A stretch of 44,634 nt of DNA from Acidobacteriota bacterium. Its GTDB lineage: Bacteria; Acidobacteriota; Terriglobia; Bryobacterales; Bryobacteraceae. This document shows positions 8,196 to 16,699 of this stretch, piece by piece. Location: NCBI GenBank assembly GCA_016213725.1, contig JACQZS010000232.1, forward strand, positions 1 through 44,634. The letters are read 5' to 3'. The notes under the pieces are model-generated. The model saw nothing but the letters and a program-made list of their open reading frames with translations. It did no database searches and was not told where the DNA came from. Position 1 is the stretch's first letter, and each line of letters begins with the position of its first letter. The translations under genes were made by a program, and so were the position numbers.

Positions 8196-10514
8196 ATGCG
8201 CATCGTCCGTCTTCGCAGTCCGCACCTCGCCGCCGCACTCGCTGCGATTCTGCTCCACCTGCCGCTGGTCTCCTCCGCGCAGCCGCCGCGCGTCGTCGTG
8301 CCACCCGGCTTCGGGCCCCGCGACACGCCGCCGCAGACTCAGCCCGCCGCGCCTGGAGCCCCCGCGTCCGCCGCCGCGCCGCAGGCCGCGCCCCAATCCC
8401 CTACCACCTCCCTGCCTCCCGCCGGACTCATCGGCGGGCTCTCGCTGCAGAACGTCAGTCTCACTGAGGTCGTTGACTATCTCGCCCGCCAGTTGAAGAT
8501 CAACTACATCATCGAAAAGGGCATCGGCGGCGGCGTAACCCTCAATACCTACGGCGAGGTGAAAGACCTCGACCCGCGCGCCCTCCTTGACACCATCCTG
8601 CGCATGAACGGCGCCGCCATGGTCCAGACCGGCAGCATCTACCGCATCGTGCCCCTGGCCGAACTCGCGCACATGCCCCTCAGCCCCGAGCAGGATCCCA
8701 AGCTCATCCCCGACGACGACCGCGCCATGCTGAATCTCATCTTCCTCAAGTACGCCAACGTTGAGGAACTGGCGAAGCTCATGGGCGAATTCCTCGGACC
8801 CAGCGGCAAGGCCTGGTCTTACCCGCCCGCCAACCTCCTCCTGGTGCTCGACAGCCGCCGCAACATGCGCCGCACCATGGAGATGGTGGCCCTGTTCGAC
8901 AGCGACGTGCTTGCCAAGCAGCGCGTCCGCCTGTTCGACATCAAGAACTCCCGGCCCACCGATCTCGCAAAGGAAATGGAGGGCATGCTCAAGTCCATGT
9001 CCCTCAGCAAGGAACTCAGCTCGGTGAAGTTCGTGCCGGTGGATCGCATCAACACGCTGATCGCCGTCGCCCCCAATCCCGGGGTCTTTGACCGCATCCA
9101 GGAGTGGATCAGCAAACTCGACGTGAAGGTGGAAAACGCCGCCGGCAAGTCCGACAACTACGTCTACCGCGTCCGCTACGGCCAGGCTTCCATGCTGGCC
9201 ATGTCCATCATGATGCTCTACTACTCCCTCACCCCCGGCATGGGCGGTTACGGGATGGGCATGGGTGGCTATGGCATGGGCATGGGCGGTTATGGAATGG
9301 GCGGCTACGGCATGGGTGGTTACGGGATGGGCATGGGCGGCTATGGCATGGGTGGCTATGGCATGGGCGGCATGGGTATGGGCGGTTACGGCATGGGCGG
9401 TTACGGCATGGGGATGGGCGGCTATGCCGGCGGACCCGTGATGACCGGCCAGATGAACACCATGTCCGGCCAGAATCTCACCCCCGGGACCACCGCAACT
9501 GCCGGTGGCGCGGGCACCACAGGCGGCTATGGCACCGACATGACTGGAGCCTATATGGGAATGGGCTACGGAATGGGAATGGGCATGGGTATGGGAATGC
9601 GCGGCCCTCGCGTGGTCCCGAACGTCATGGATAACTCCCTGTTGATCCTCGCCACCCCCGATGAATACAACAGCATCCTGAAGCTGCTCACCTCTCTCGA
9701 TGTGCCCCCTCGCCAGGTCCTGATCGAGGCCAGAATCTTCGAAATCAAGCTGACCGGCGCCCTCTCCTGGGGCCTCAACTGGTACCTCCTCAACAAGGGC
9801 CAGGCCGTGCCCACTCCGTTTGAGGGCGGCTCCGCCAGCTCTACCACTGGCCGTTTCGTGAACTCCGCGCTGAATATCACTTCCGGTTGGGTGCTCAATC
9901 AAAGCAAAGTGCTGCTGGCCGCCCTCAATACCTCCGAAGTGGCCACCAAAACCAAAGTTCTCTCCACCCCATCCGTCATCGCTACGGATAGCATCCCTGC
10001 CTCCATCAACGTCGGCGTGGAGGTCCCCACTCTCACTGCCCAGGCGGTGAGTGGCGTGCAGGAGGGCGGCAGTTCGCTCTTCGCCAACACAGTCACCAAC
10101 CGCAAGACTGGCGTAAATCTGAATATCACCGCCAGGGTGAATCCCAGCGGCGTGGTGACCATGCAGATCAATCAGGAAGTCTCCTCGCCCGCCCCGCCTC
10201 CCGTCGGCGGCATCCAATCGCCCAGCTTCTCAAACCGCTCCGTCAATACGCAGGTCACCGTTCAGGATGGCGATACCATCGCCATCGGCGGCATCATCAA
10301 TGAGACCTACGGCGAAACTTCGGGCGGCGTGCCCTTCCTCCATCGCGTGCCCGTGGTCGGGTATGCGTTTGGCAATAAGTCGTTTAATAAGGAGCGCACG
10401 GAGCTCGTTATCTTCTTCACGCCGCGCGTCATTTACGACACCAACGAGCTCACCGAGGCCAGCGACGAACTCATGAGCCGCATGAAGCGCGTGCAGAAAC
10501 TCATGAAGCAGTAG
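8196..10514 (+). CDS. gspD: Type II secretion secretin GspD
   Basis: 772-residue outer-membrane secretin. A signal peptide (about 1-28) and a Pro/Ala-rich linker (about 30-72) precede N0 (about 74-153, LSLQNVSLTEVVDYLARQL), N1 (about 175-240), N2 (about 245-315) and N3 (from about 322). N3 is split by a long Gly-Met-Tyr repeat at about residues 349-469. The secretin core follows: VLIEARIFEIKLTGALSWG, VTVQDGDTIAIGGI, and VPVVGYAFGNKSFNKERTELVIFFTPRVI. AGGAG lies five to six bases before the ATG. The gene ends the secretion operon; a candidate terminator follows. It is longer than usual chiefly because of the repeat. Confidence 0.96.
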   Translation: MRIVRLRSPHLAAALAAILLHLPLVSSAQPPRVVVPPGFGPRDTPPQTQPAAPGAPASAAAPQAAPQSPTTSLPPAGLIGGLSLQNVSLTEVVDYLARQLKINYIIEKGIGGGVTLNTYGEVKDLDPRALLDTILRMNGAAMVQTGSIYRIVPLAELAHMPLSPEQDPKLIPDDDRAMLNLIFLKYANVEELAKLMGEFLGPSGKAWSYPPANLLLVLDSRRNMRRTMEMVALFDSDVLAKQRVRLFDIKNSRPTDLAKEMEGMLKSMSLSKELSSVKFVPVDRINTLIAVAPNPGVFDRIQEWISKLDVKVENAAGKSDNYVYRVRYGQASMLAMSIMMLYYSLTPGMGGYGMGMGGYGMGMGGYGMGGYGMGGYGMGMGGYGMGGYGMGGMGMGGYGMGGYGMGMGGYAGGPVMTGQMNTMSGQNLTPGTTATAGGAGTTGGYGTDMTGAYMGMGYGMGMGMGMGMRGPRVVPNVMDNSLLILATPDEYNSILKLLTSLDVPPRQVLIEARIFEIKLTGALSWGLNWYLLNKGQAVPTPFEGGSASSTTGRFVNSALNITSGWVLNQSKVLLAALNTSEVATKTKVLSTPSVIATDSIPASINVGVEVPTLTAQAVSGVQEGGSSLFANTVTNRKTGVNLNITARVNPSGVVTMQINQEVSSPAPPPVGGIQSPSFSNRSVNTQVTVQDGDTIAIGGIINETYGETSGGVPFLHRVPVVGYAFGNKSFNKERTELVIFFTPRVIYDTNELTEASDELMSRMKRVQKLMKQ
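9237..9603 (+). repeat. Gly-Met-Tyr codon repeat inside gspD
   Basis: Imperfect repeats of units such as GGC ATG GGC GGT TAC, with 12-, 15- and 21-base periods, run from 9237 to about 9435, and a shorter Gly-Met run lies at 9556-9603; a Thr/Gly-rich stretch separates them. They encode (GMGGYGM)n in the N3 domain of the secretin. The synonymous bases vary (TAC/TAT, GGC/GGT/GGG), so the array is not a very recent expansion and is probably kept for its protein sequence. Confidence 0.9.
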
Positions 10515-10540
10515 CGCCGCCACCCCGGCTCACTTCATGG

Positions 10541-10578
10541 CCCCGGCGCGCAACTCTTTCCATTGGTCCGGGGTTTTT
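10541..10578 (+). terminator. Candidate intrinsic terminator after gspD
   Basis: CCCCGG at 10541-10546 can pair with CCGGGG at 10568-10573, directly followed by TTTTTGTTT. An alternative 5' arm ACCCCGG at 10522-10528 also pairs. The loop is large (21 bases) and the stem short, so efficiency is doubtful, but the position 27 bases after the secretin stop fits the end of the operon. Confidence 0.45.
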
Positions 10579-10602
10579 GTTTACGATAGTCCCTGACCTG
10601 CA

Positions 10603-13600
10603 ATGCTGAACGTTTCTCGCCGGCTGCTGTTTCTTTGCCTCATCTGCTCGCTCGCTTTCGTCTCCAGAGCGCAGACGACGCCCGAAGTGGGCGGTGATTC
10701 GCCTTCTGACTTCGTGGCGTCGCGTTTCAGCGCCGCCTTCGGCCGAAATCTCTTCTATACGCGGGTCTTTCAGACGCCCGTCGCAAACGTTCAGAAACTG
10801 GGCACCCTCGGGCTCGTCCAGCTCTTTTACGATCCGACGAAGACCTCCAACGTCAGGCTGGCTCTCATCAAAGCGGACGCCAACGCCGCCGTCGTCGTGG
10901 ACTCTTCCGGCAGCGTCGTCTCCGGAGACGTCTATCAGGTCTACTCCACCATGTGGGCCTACCTGGCCTCCGCCAATGGCACCTCCGCCACCGCTCCCTC
11001 CACGCTGAACACCACCGGCTATCCCACCATGGACACCGCGGCCTGCACGCCGGTCGAGGATTCCACCTGCCTCTATCAGACCTTCGACAAGAAGTACGTC
11101 CTTTTCGTTTACAGCAAGCCGCTCTCGGCGTCTGCCGGCGCCACTTTCGTGCTGCGCGAGCCTTTCTATACGGTTTGGACCACGGCCGGCGGATTGGCAG
11201 GCCTCGGCCCCGTCGTCTTCGGCGAACTCGCCGTCACCTCGCCCGTCAGCGCCGCTGCCGCCACTTGGCAGCGTTACCAGAATGGGTGCATCATCTCCAT
11301 CACCAGCGGTGTGCAGATCAATCGCGTGCTCACCGTCAGGAAACCCGTCTACGATCTCTACGCCTTCAACGGCGGCCCCACCGGATTTCTCGGCTACCCC
11401 ACCGGGGAAGCCCGCTCCCTCGCCAATGGCATGTGGCGTCAGACCTTTGAAGGCGGGACCATCGACTACGATGCCGCTGGCCAGGCGTCGCTCGTACTGC
11501 CGGTCAGCGAAGTCAACGTCCCGGGCTCGGGTGTGCCGCTCCGCCTCAAACTCGGAGACTCCTATACGCTCAAGGCCCGCCTCTACGCCCCCAACGGTTC
11601 GGAACTCACTGATCGCACCGTCGCCTGGACCACCTCCAACAGCAAAATCGTCGCCGTGGACGGACAGGGGGCCTCGGTTACCCTGCGCGCCGTGGGCGGC
11701 GGCGTGGCCACGGTCTACGCCGTCAGCGAAGGCAAGAGCAGCCCGGCCATCACGGTCTACGTCAGCTCTCCCTGCTGTCAGGCCGGAGAAGGTGCGCCCC
11801 AGGCTTCCGTTGCGCAGGCCATCGTCGATGCCATCAACCGCAATAAGCTCCAGGTGCGCATTCCCACCGCAAAACCCGTCCAGCGCGTAGGGCCGGGCTA
11901 CGTTCAGTCGTTCAGTGACGCTGTCTCCGCTGACCGCTATCTCATCGCGGTTCCGGATGGCGTCTCCACCGGTTATCTGCTACGGGGCGGTATTCTGACG
12001 GGCTACGAGGCGCTCGGTGGAACGGCCGGCCCGCTGGGCTTCCCCTCCATGGATGCTACTCCCGGAGGCCGCCAGCTTTTCCTCAACCGCTCCGCCCTCG
12101 CCGGAAACCCCGTCCGGCTGGTGCAGGGCAGCACTTTGGACAAATGGGCCGTGCTGGGCTACGAGGCCGGCGTGCTCGGCTCGCCCGCTTCTGATTCAGC
12201 CGCGTTCGTCACTTTTACCGCCACCGCCGGCACCGTGCAGGCATTCAATTCCGGCGCGATTCTCTCCGGCACCGCCGGAACCCTGGCCGGGCGCTCTTAC
12301 TATCTGTCGGGCCCGCTCTATGCCCAGTATTTCGTCCTCAACGGACCCTCCGGCGATCTCGGCATGCCCATCAACGACGAAGTCGTCATCGACGGCGTGC
12401 GCCACCAGGACTTCGAAGGCGGGCTGATGGAATTGGCGCCAGGCGAAACCGAGGTGCGCGTCACGCTGCAGGCGCGTACTCCCGCCATTACCGCCACCCC
12501 CAATCCCGTTACTGCCGGCGGCAGAGTGCGGCTGGCCGCCGGCGGTTTCCCCTCCGGCTCTCAGTTGCACATCACCGTCACCGGGCAGCCGTCCTTCGAC
12601 GTGTCTGCCGCCCAGGGCGCTTTTGCCTGGGAGTCCGCGGTCGCCTCCTCCGCCGCCAGTTCCACCGTCGTGGTCCGCGCCGTGGCCGCTTCGGGTGAAT
12701 CCGCCGAAGGCTCGTTCCGCATTCGTTCGCTCACGGATGCCGAACCCAAGCTCTCCAAGGCCGCCGGAGACGCCCAGACCGGCGTGCCCGGCGCCCTGCT
12801 GCCGGAGCGCCTCCGCGTCGTCCTGCGCGACTCCTCCGGTAGCCCGATTCCCGGCGTGCCCGTCACTTTCCAGCCTTCGCCCGGCGCTTCCATCGAGTCT
12901 GCCGACCTGCAAACCGACGTGCGCGGCCAGGCCTCCGCCCTCCTCCGCCTGCCCATCGGTGAAGGCGTCGCCCTCGCCACCGCCAGCGCGGCCCGGCTCG
13001 TGGTCACCTTCCAGGCCCGTTCAGCTCCCCTCGTCCTCACGAACTTCCCCAGGTTGCGGCAGAATCTGCAAACGCCATTGGGGCGCGGCAGCGCCACTAT
13101 CGCTGAGCGCGGCGCCCTCCTCGCCTCTCTGGCCAACATCGTCCGCTACCATCAGGACCGCGGCGAACTGCCTCTCGCCAACGGCCCCGCCGATGTCGCC
13201 ACCCTCAATAACTACCTCACCGGGCTCTGCATTCCCCTGGTCTCGGGCAGCGGCGCTTCCATCTGCGACGGATTCCTGCAGTCGAATTCCTCGGGCGAGC
13301 AGCTCGTGAACCTCTTCCGCGTGCCCATGTTCGTCGGCGGCGCGGCGGACCTTGAGGTGGGCGAACCCACCCTGGAGACCATTCGGGACTGGCTGTCGGC
13401 CGGATCGCCCGTGCTGGTCTCTCTCCGCATGACCGCCAACGGCGCTCCTGCCGGCATGCACCACGTCGTCGCCACCGGAGTGGCCGCCAACGGCGGCATC
13501 GTGAGCTTCGATCCCGGCGATTTCTTCGGCCAGAACAGCGTCAACGCACTCCTTTCCGAGTTTTCCGCCGGCGGCCGCACCTGGTCCGGCGCCCTCGCCT

Positions 13601-14541
13601 CCGTCGCCCGCCTGGTTCTGAAGCCCGCCCCCACGGCCGGGTTCTTTGTGACTGCCGGTGAGGCGTTCTCCGTCGTCTCGCCTGCCGGCCCCTGCCCGTT
13701 GTCCTTCCGCTGGCTGGATCGCGCCGCGACGCAATCCTCGGCTTCCGATCACGACTACCAGTTGTCGGCCTGCGACGGCGCGGCGTCTCAATACCAGCTC
13801 ACCCCCGCTTCCGGCATGGGCGCCCTGCTCACCGTCACCAGTACAACCATTCCCGCTTCCCGCGGAGATGCCGCCGGCGCCGCCGTCTATCGCGTTGCGG
13901 GAGCCCCGGAGTGGCGCACGCAGCCCCAGACGCTCGAACTCAGCCTTACCCTGCCGCCGCTCAATGCCGCAAACTCCTTGCCGGAGATCGGCCCCGGTTC
14001 TCTGGTGACCGTCGCCGGGGCCGGCCTCTCTGCTGCCGGCGCGGAGGCCGCCATCGATCTCTCCGGGACGCCACTCCCCGTGGTGCAGGCTTCGCCTTTT
14101 CGTCTTAGCTTCCAGGTGCCCCCCGACTTTACCCCCGGAGAGCACATTCTCAGCGTGACCTCGCCCCTCGGCGCCGCCCAGTTGACGGTGACCGTCCTGC
14201 CTTTCGCTCCCGCGATTTTTGAGGTTTCGGCGCTGCCCGTGCTGCGTCGGGAGGATGACTCCGCCGTCACTGTGGACAATCCCGCGCGCCGCGGCAAGTT
14301 GTTGAAGATTTATGCCACCGGCCTGGGCCCCCTGGACGGGGCCAACACCGTGGCGCCACTGGAAGTCGAGTTCGATGGCTTCGCCGCCGTGCCGTCCTCC
14401 GTGGCGAGTGTCCCTGAGTTGCCCGGTGTTTATCGCGTGCAGGTGACCGTGCCCAATGCCACAGCGCCATCGTCGAATGTCCAGCTGCTCCTGCGCCAGG
14501 CCGGCTGGCCGTCCAAGTCGGTTATCGTGCCGGTCGAGTAG
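10603..14541 (+). CDS. Giant exported multidomain protein with inactive C39-like domain and TIGR03437 C-terminus
   Basis: 1312 residues. A signal peptide (about 1-23, ending SRAQ) is followed by LGFP-like repeats (about 245-290, and several between 430 and 610, e.g. NGPSGDLGMPINDE), a Big2-like Ig domain (about 326-388) and another Ig-like domain (about 712-807, VLRDSSGSPIPGVPVTF). A papain-like C39 domain spans about 808-1010. There the nucleophile motif reads ERGALLASLAN, with Ala838 where these peptidases have Cys, while the His (H953/H954, GMHHVVATG) and Asp (D970, SFDPGD) blocks remain. The last 210 residues match the TIGR03437 domain (GSLVTVAGAGLSAAG ... GVYRVQVTVPNA). It is probably a surface or secreted binding protein. 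It follows gspD by 88 bases. Confidence 0.85.
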   Translation: MLNVSRRLLFLCLICSLAFVSRAQTTPEVGGDSPSDFVASRFSAAFGRNLFYTRVFQTPVANVQKLGTLGLVQLFYDPTKTSNVRLALIKADANAAVVVDSSGSVVSGDVYQVYSTMWAYLASANGTSATAPSTLNTTGYPTMDTAACTPVEDSTCLYQTFDKKYVLFVYSKPLSASAGATFVLREPFYTVWTTAGGLAGLGPVVFGELAVTSPVSAAAATWQRYQNGCIISITSGVQINRVLTVRKPVYDLYAFNGGPTGFLGYPTGEARSLANGMWRQTFEGGTIDYDAAGQASLVLPVSEVNVPGSGVPLRLKLGDSYTLKARLYAPNGSELTDRTVAWTTSNSKIVAVDGQGASVTLRAVGGGVATVYAVSEGKSSPAITVYVSSPCCQAGEGAPQASVAQAIVDAINRNKLQVRIPTAKPVQRVGPGYVQSFSDAVSADRYLIAVPDGVSTGYLLRGGILTGYEALGGTAGPLGFPSMDATPGGRQLFLNRSALAGNPVRLVQGSTLDKWAVLGYEAGVLGSPASDSAAFVTFTATAGTVQAFNSGAILSGTAGTLAGRSYYLSGPLYAQYFVLNGPSGDLGMPINDEVVIDGVRHQDFEGGLMELAPGETEVRVTLQARTPAITATPNPVTAGGRVRLAAGGFPSGSQLHITVTGQPSFDVSAAQGAFAWESAVASSAASSTVVVRAVAASGESAEGSFRIRSLTDAEPKLSKAAGDAQTGVPGALLPERLRVVLRDSSGSPIPGVPVTFQPSPGASIESADLQTDVRGQASALLRLPIGEGVALATASAARLVVTFQARSAPLVLTNFPRLRQNLQTPLGRGSATIAERGALLASLANIVRYHQDRGELPLANGPADVATLNNYLTGLCIPLVSGSGASICDGFLQSNSSGEQLVNLFRVPMFVGGAADLEVGEPTLETIRDWLSAGSPVLVSLRMTANGAPAGMHHVVATGVAANGGIVSFDPGDFFGQNSVNALLSEFSAGGRTWSGALASVARLVLKPAPTAGFFVTAGEAFSVVSPAGPCPLSFRWLDRAATQSSASDHDYQLSACDGAASQYQLTPASGMGALLTVTSTTIPASRGDAAGAAVYRVAGAPEWRTQPQTLELSLTLPPLNAANSLPEIGPGSLVTVAGAGLSAAGAEAAIDLSGTPLPVVQASPFRLSFQVPPDFTPGEHILSVTSPLGAAQLTVTVLPFAPAIFEVSALPVLRREDDSAVTVDNPARRGKLLKIYATGLGPLDGANTVAPLEVEFDGFAAVPSSVASVPELPGVYRVQVTVPNATAPSSNVQLLLRQAGWPSKSVIVPVE

Positions 14542-14568
14542 ATGGGCGGGACATAGGCCTGATAATCC

Positions 14569-14598
14569 TTGACCAGTCAGATGCTTGCATGGTTTAAT
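14569..14598 (+). promoter_or_regulatory. Candidate promoter P1 for the abundant exported protein
   Basis: TTGACC (14569-14574), an 18-base spacer and TTTAAT (14593-14598) resemble a housekeeping sigma promoter, the best match in the gap. Start of transcription would be near 14605, leaving a leader of about 337 bases. Confidence 0.45.
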
Positions 14599-14652
14599 AG
14601 CCGAAGTAGGGATTACTGCCGGTTCTCGGCTTGGTTAGTCATGCGAAACAAC

Positions 14653-14682
14653 TTGACTGGCTCAGGTCGGGGATGATATGAA
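14653..14682 (+). promoter_or_regulatory. Candidate promoter P2 for the abundant exported protein
   Basis: TTGACT (14653-14658), an 18-base spacer and TATGAA (14677-14682). It could act in tandem with P1. The -10 match is weaker than the -35. Confidence 0.35.
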
Positions 14683-14808
14683 TGTGCTGACTGCGTCCGG
14701 CTGGAAACGGCACTCATGTTGGTCAGGGTCCCGCGGGCACAGAAGTTCGAATTTAACGATCTAATGGGAATCCACCAAGGAAGATCGACGATGACTGCCA
14801 AGGGCAGG

Positions 14809-14837
14809 AAGGTGCAACAAGGCACCCGCCGCACCTT
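14809..14837 (+). promoter_or_regulatory. Inverted repeat in the long leader
   Basis: AAGGTGC (14809-14815) pairs exactly with GCACCTT (14831-14837) across a 15-base loop. A second, mutually exclusive pairing is ACAAGG (14817-14822) with CCTTGT (14834-14839). The pair could form alternative RNA structures about 100 bases before the start codon. No known riboswitch is recognised. Confidence 0.35.
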
Positions 14838-14941
14838 GTCAGCTTTGTCGACGGCATGGATTCCGCCCATCACTTCCACTGAGGCTCAGGTTGAAGAGTA
14901 CCTTCATCAATTCAAATCCGCATCTTCACAAGGAGAAGGAA

Positions 14942-16639
14942 ATGGTTGAATTTCGTAAAGCGTTTTTGCTCCTGGCTGCCCTGGTCGCTTTGACCGGGAT
15001 CGTCAGTGCGCAAGTCACGCCGCTGTCTTGCACTGCCAACGCCGGTGTTCCGCCGCTGGCTCGTGCGGAAGGCGTGGCTGAAGAAGTCGGTCAGGTGATC
15101 ATCAACTGCGTTGGCGGCCAGCCCACCACGCTCGGTGCTGCTATCCCGACCATCAACGTTCAGATCTTCCTGAACACCACCGTGACCAGCAGGCTCCTGT
15201 CGTCCACCAGCGGCACCATCAACTCTGAAGCCCTCCTGATGATCGACGAGCCCCTGCCTGGCGCGCAGTTCCTTGCTTCTAGCATCCCGAACACCACCGT
15301 CGTGACTGGTATGGGCAATGGCGACTATGCCGCCTCTGCCACCCGTCCGAACTTGTTCCTGGGCCAGCAGCAGGGTTCGAACTCCATCGTGTGGCTGAAC
15401 ATCCCCTTCGATCCTCCGGGAACGACCAGGAACCGTGTTCTCCGCATTGCCAACGTTCGCGCGAATGCCAACCAGCTCGGCGTTAGCACCACCCTGATCC
15501 CCACCGCGATCAACATGTTCATCTCGATCTCCGGTACGGGTTCTCTGGCGCTGACCAATCCGCAGCTGACCGTTGCTTACGTGCAGCTTGGCCTGAAGTT
15601 CTCCGCCAGCAGCGCTACCTGGAACCAGTGCGTTCCCGGCACCTATTCCTATAACATCAAGTTCGCCGAGAACTTCGGTACTGCTTTCCGTCACAAGGAT
15701 AGCGGCTCCGTGATGCAGGATATCCCGGGCCGGATCTACAACACTGAATCCATGTTCTACGGTCCTGCTCTTGGCTCTTACTCGGCCATCGCAGGTCTCG
15801 CCACCCAGGGCACCCAGCTGATCGCCCGGTTCTCCAACGTTCCGGCGAACATCTCCATCTCCGTCCCGGTTTACACCGCGACTGCTCCGGCTGTTTCCAG
15901 CGGCAGCGACTACGCCGTCACCATCACCAATGGTGCCAGCGGCTCCACCACTGGTACTGACGGCGTCGTGGCTCTCACCGGCGGCGCTGGTGCGGCTGTG
16001 TTCGAAGTGATCGCTTCCAACCCTGGCGCCATCAGCACCTTCACCATCCCGGTGTCGGTTACCTACAAGGCCTCCCCGCTGCCGGGTCTCGGCACCGCCA
16101 CTGTGACGGGCAACTACGCCCCCACCACGACGGTGACGACGGCTTCCTACAGCGCTCCGGTTCCGCGCTTTGTGGACAATCCGCAATCCGCCACCACGTT
16201 CACGATTAGCTCCTGCCGTACCAACCTGCTCTTCCCGTTCTTGACGAACGTGGCGGGCTTCGACTCGGGCGTCGTGATCTCCAACACCTCCATGGATCCG
16301 TTTGGTACCGTCACTCAGAGTGGCCCCTGCACCCTGAACTACTACGGCACCACCGGTGGCACCGGCGCTGCTCCGGCTGCTCAGACCTCTGGCACCGTGG
16401 CCGCGGGCTCCCAGCTCGTGCTCACGCTGTCTGCGGGCGGCAACCTCGGCGTCGTGGCCACTCCGGGCTTCCAGGGCTACGTCATCGCGACCTGCAACTT
16501 CCAGTACGCGCATGGCTATGCCTTCATCAGCGACCTGGGTGCTTCCCGCGTTGCTGAGGGCTACCTCGCCCTCGTGATGGATGCCCAGATGAGCACCTTC
16601 CCGCGCACCGGCACGGTGAGCGAAGTGCTCGGCATGTAG
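14942..16639 (+). CDS. Abundant-type exported protein, function unknown
   Basis: 565 residues. The signal peptide MVEFRKAFLLLAALVALTGI ends at VSAQ; the mature chain is rich in Thr, Ser, Gly and Ala and low in charge, as in secreted beta-rich structural proteins. The C-terminal 130 residues form a distinct module with CRTNLLFPFLTNVAGFDSG, VISNTSMDPFGTVTQSG and four cysteines, which resembles a module I believe recurs in acidobacterial exported proteins. The ATG at 14942 is chosen over 14891 because AGGAGAAGGA lies just upstream and the signal peptide then starts the protein. Codon use (many GCT, GGT, GTT, CTG, AAC, ACC) differs from its C-ending neighbours and suggests high expression, as do the strong ribosome site and terminator. 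Function is not known. Confidence 0.85.
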   Translation: MVEFRKAFLLLAALVALTGIVSAQVTPLSCTANAGVPPLARAEGVAEEVGQVIINCVGGQPTTLGAAIPTINVQIFLNTTVTSRLLSSTSGTINSEALLMIDEPLPGAQFLASSIPNTTVVTGMGNGDYAASATRPNLFLGQQQGSNSIVWLNIPFDPPGTTRNRVLRIANVRANANQLGVSTTLIPTAINMFISISGTGSLALTNPQLTVAYVQLGLKFSASSATWNQCVPGTYSYNIKFAENFGTAFRHKDSGSVMQDIPGRIYNTESMFYGPALGSYSAIAGLATQGTQLIARFSNVPANISISVPVYTATAPAVSSGSDYAVTITNGASGSTTGTDGVVALTGGAGAAVFEVIASNPGAISTFTIPVSVTYKASPLPGLGTATVTGNYAPTTTVTTASYSAPVPRFVDNPQSATTFTISSCRTNLLFPFLTNVAGFDSGVVISNTSMDPFGTVTQSGPCTLNYYGTTGGTGAAPAAQTSGTVAAGSQLVLTLSAGGNLGVVATPGFQGYVIATCNFQYAHGYAFISDLGASRVAEGYLALVMDAQMSTFPRTGTVSEVLGM

Positions 16640-16664
16640 GCTGTTGCTGAATCAGTAACACAAC

Positions 16665-16699
16665 CCGGGAGGGGCCAAAAGCCCCTCCCGGTTCTTTTT
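16665..16699 (+). terminator. Strong intrinsic terminator
   Basis: An 11-base perfect stem, CCGGGAGGGGC (16665-16675) with GCCCCTCCCGG (16681-16691), a CAAAA loop, then TTCTTTTTG. It sits 25 bases after the stop of the exported protein and should end that transcript efficiently. Confidence 0.93.

Larger units (their letters stand above)
14542..14941 (+). other. 400-base gene-free leader region
   Basis: No convincing coding sequence: the short open frames here lack family features, and composition is closer to even than in the flanking genes. It holds two promoter-like sequences near its 5' end, an inverted repeat at 14809-14837, and a strong ribosome-binding site (AGGAGAAGGA, 14931-14940) just before the next start. 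It therefore looks like a promoter followed by a long untranslated leader of about 260-335 bases. A TTCGAAT string at about 14746 recalls a tRNA T-loop but has no paired stem. Confidence 0.6.

Noticed and set aside
9237-9603. CRISPR-like or satellite array
   Set aside because: The repeats are codon-phased, variable in synonymous positions, without unique spacers, and lie inside the secretin frame.
7512-10217. A 901-codon open frame antisense to the gspD region, rich in His-Ala-His
   Set aside because: It mirrors the gspD codons: the His/Ala runs are the complement of the Gly-Met-Tyr repeat and C-ending codons. No start signal, leader or family motif.
14700-14770. Possible tRNA suggested by GTTCGAAT
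   Set aside because: The flanking bases do not form a T stem, and no acceptor or anticodon arm can be drawn.
14613-14949. Short open frames on both strands in the 400-base gap
   Set aside because: No family features, no good ribosome site, and one runs into the signal-peptide gene out of frame. More likely leader RNA.
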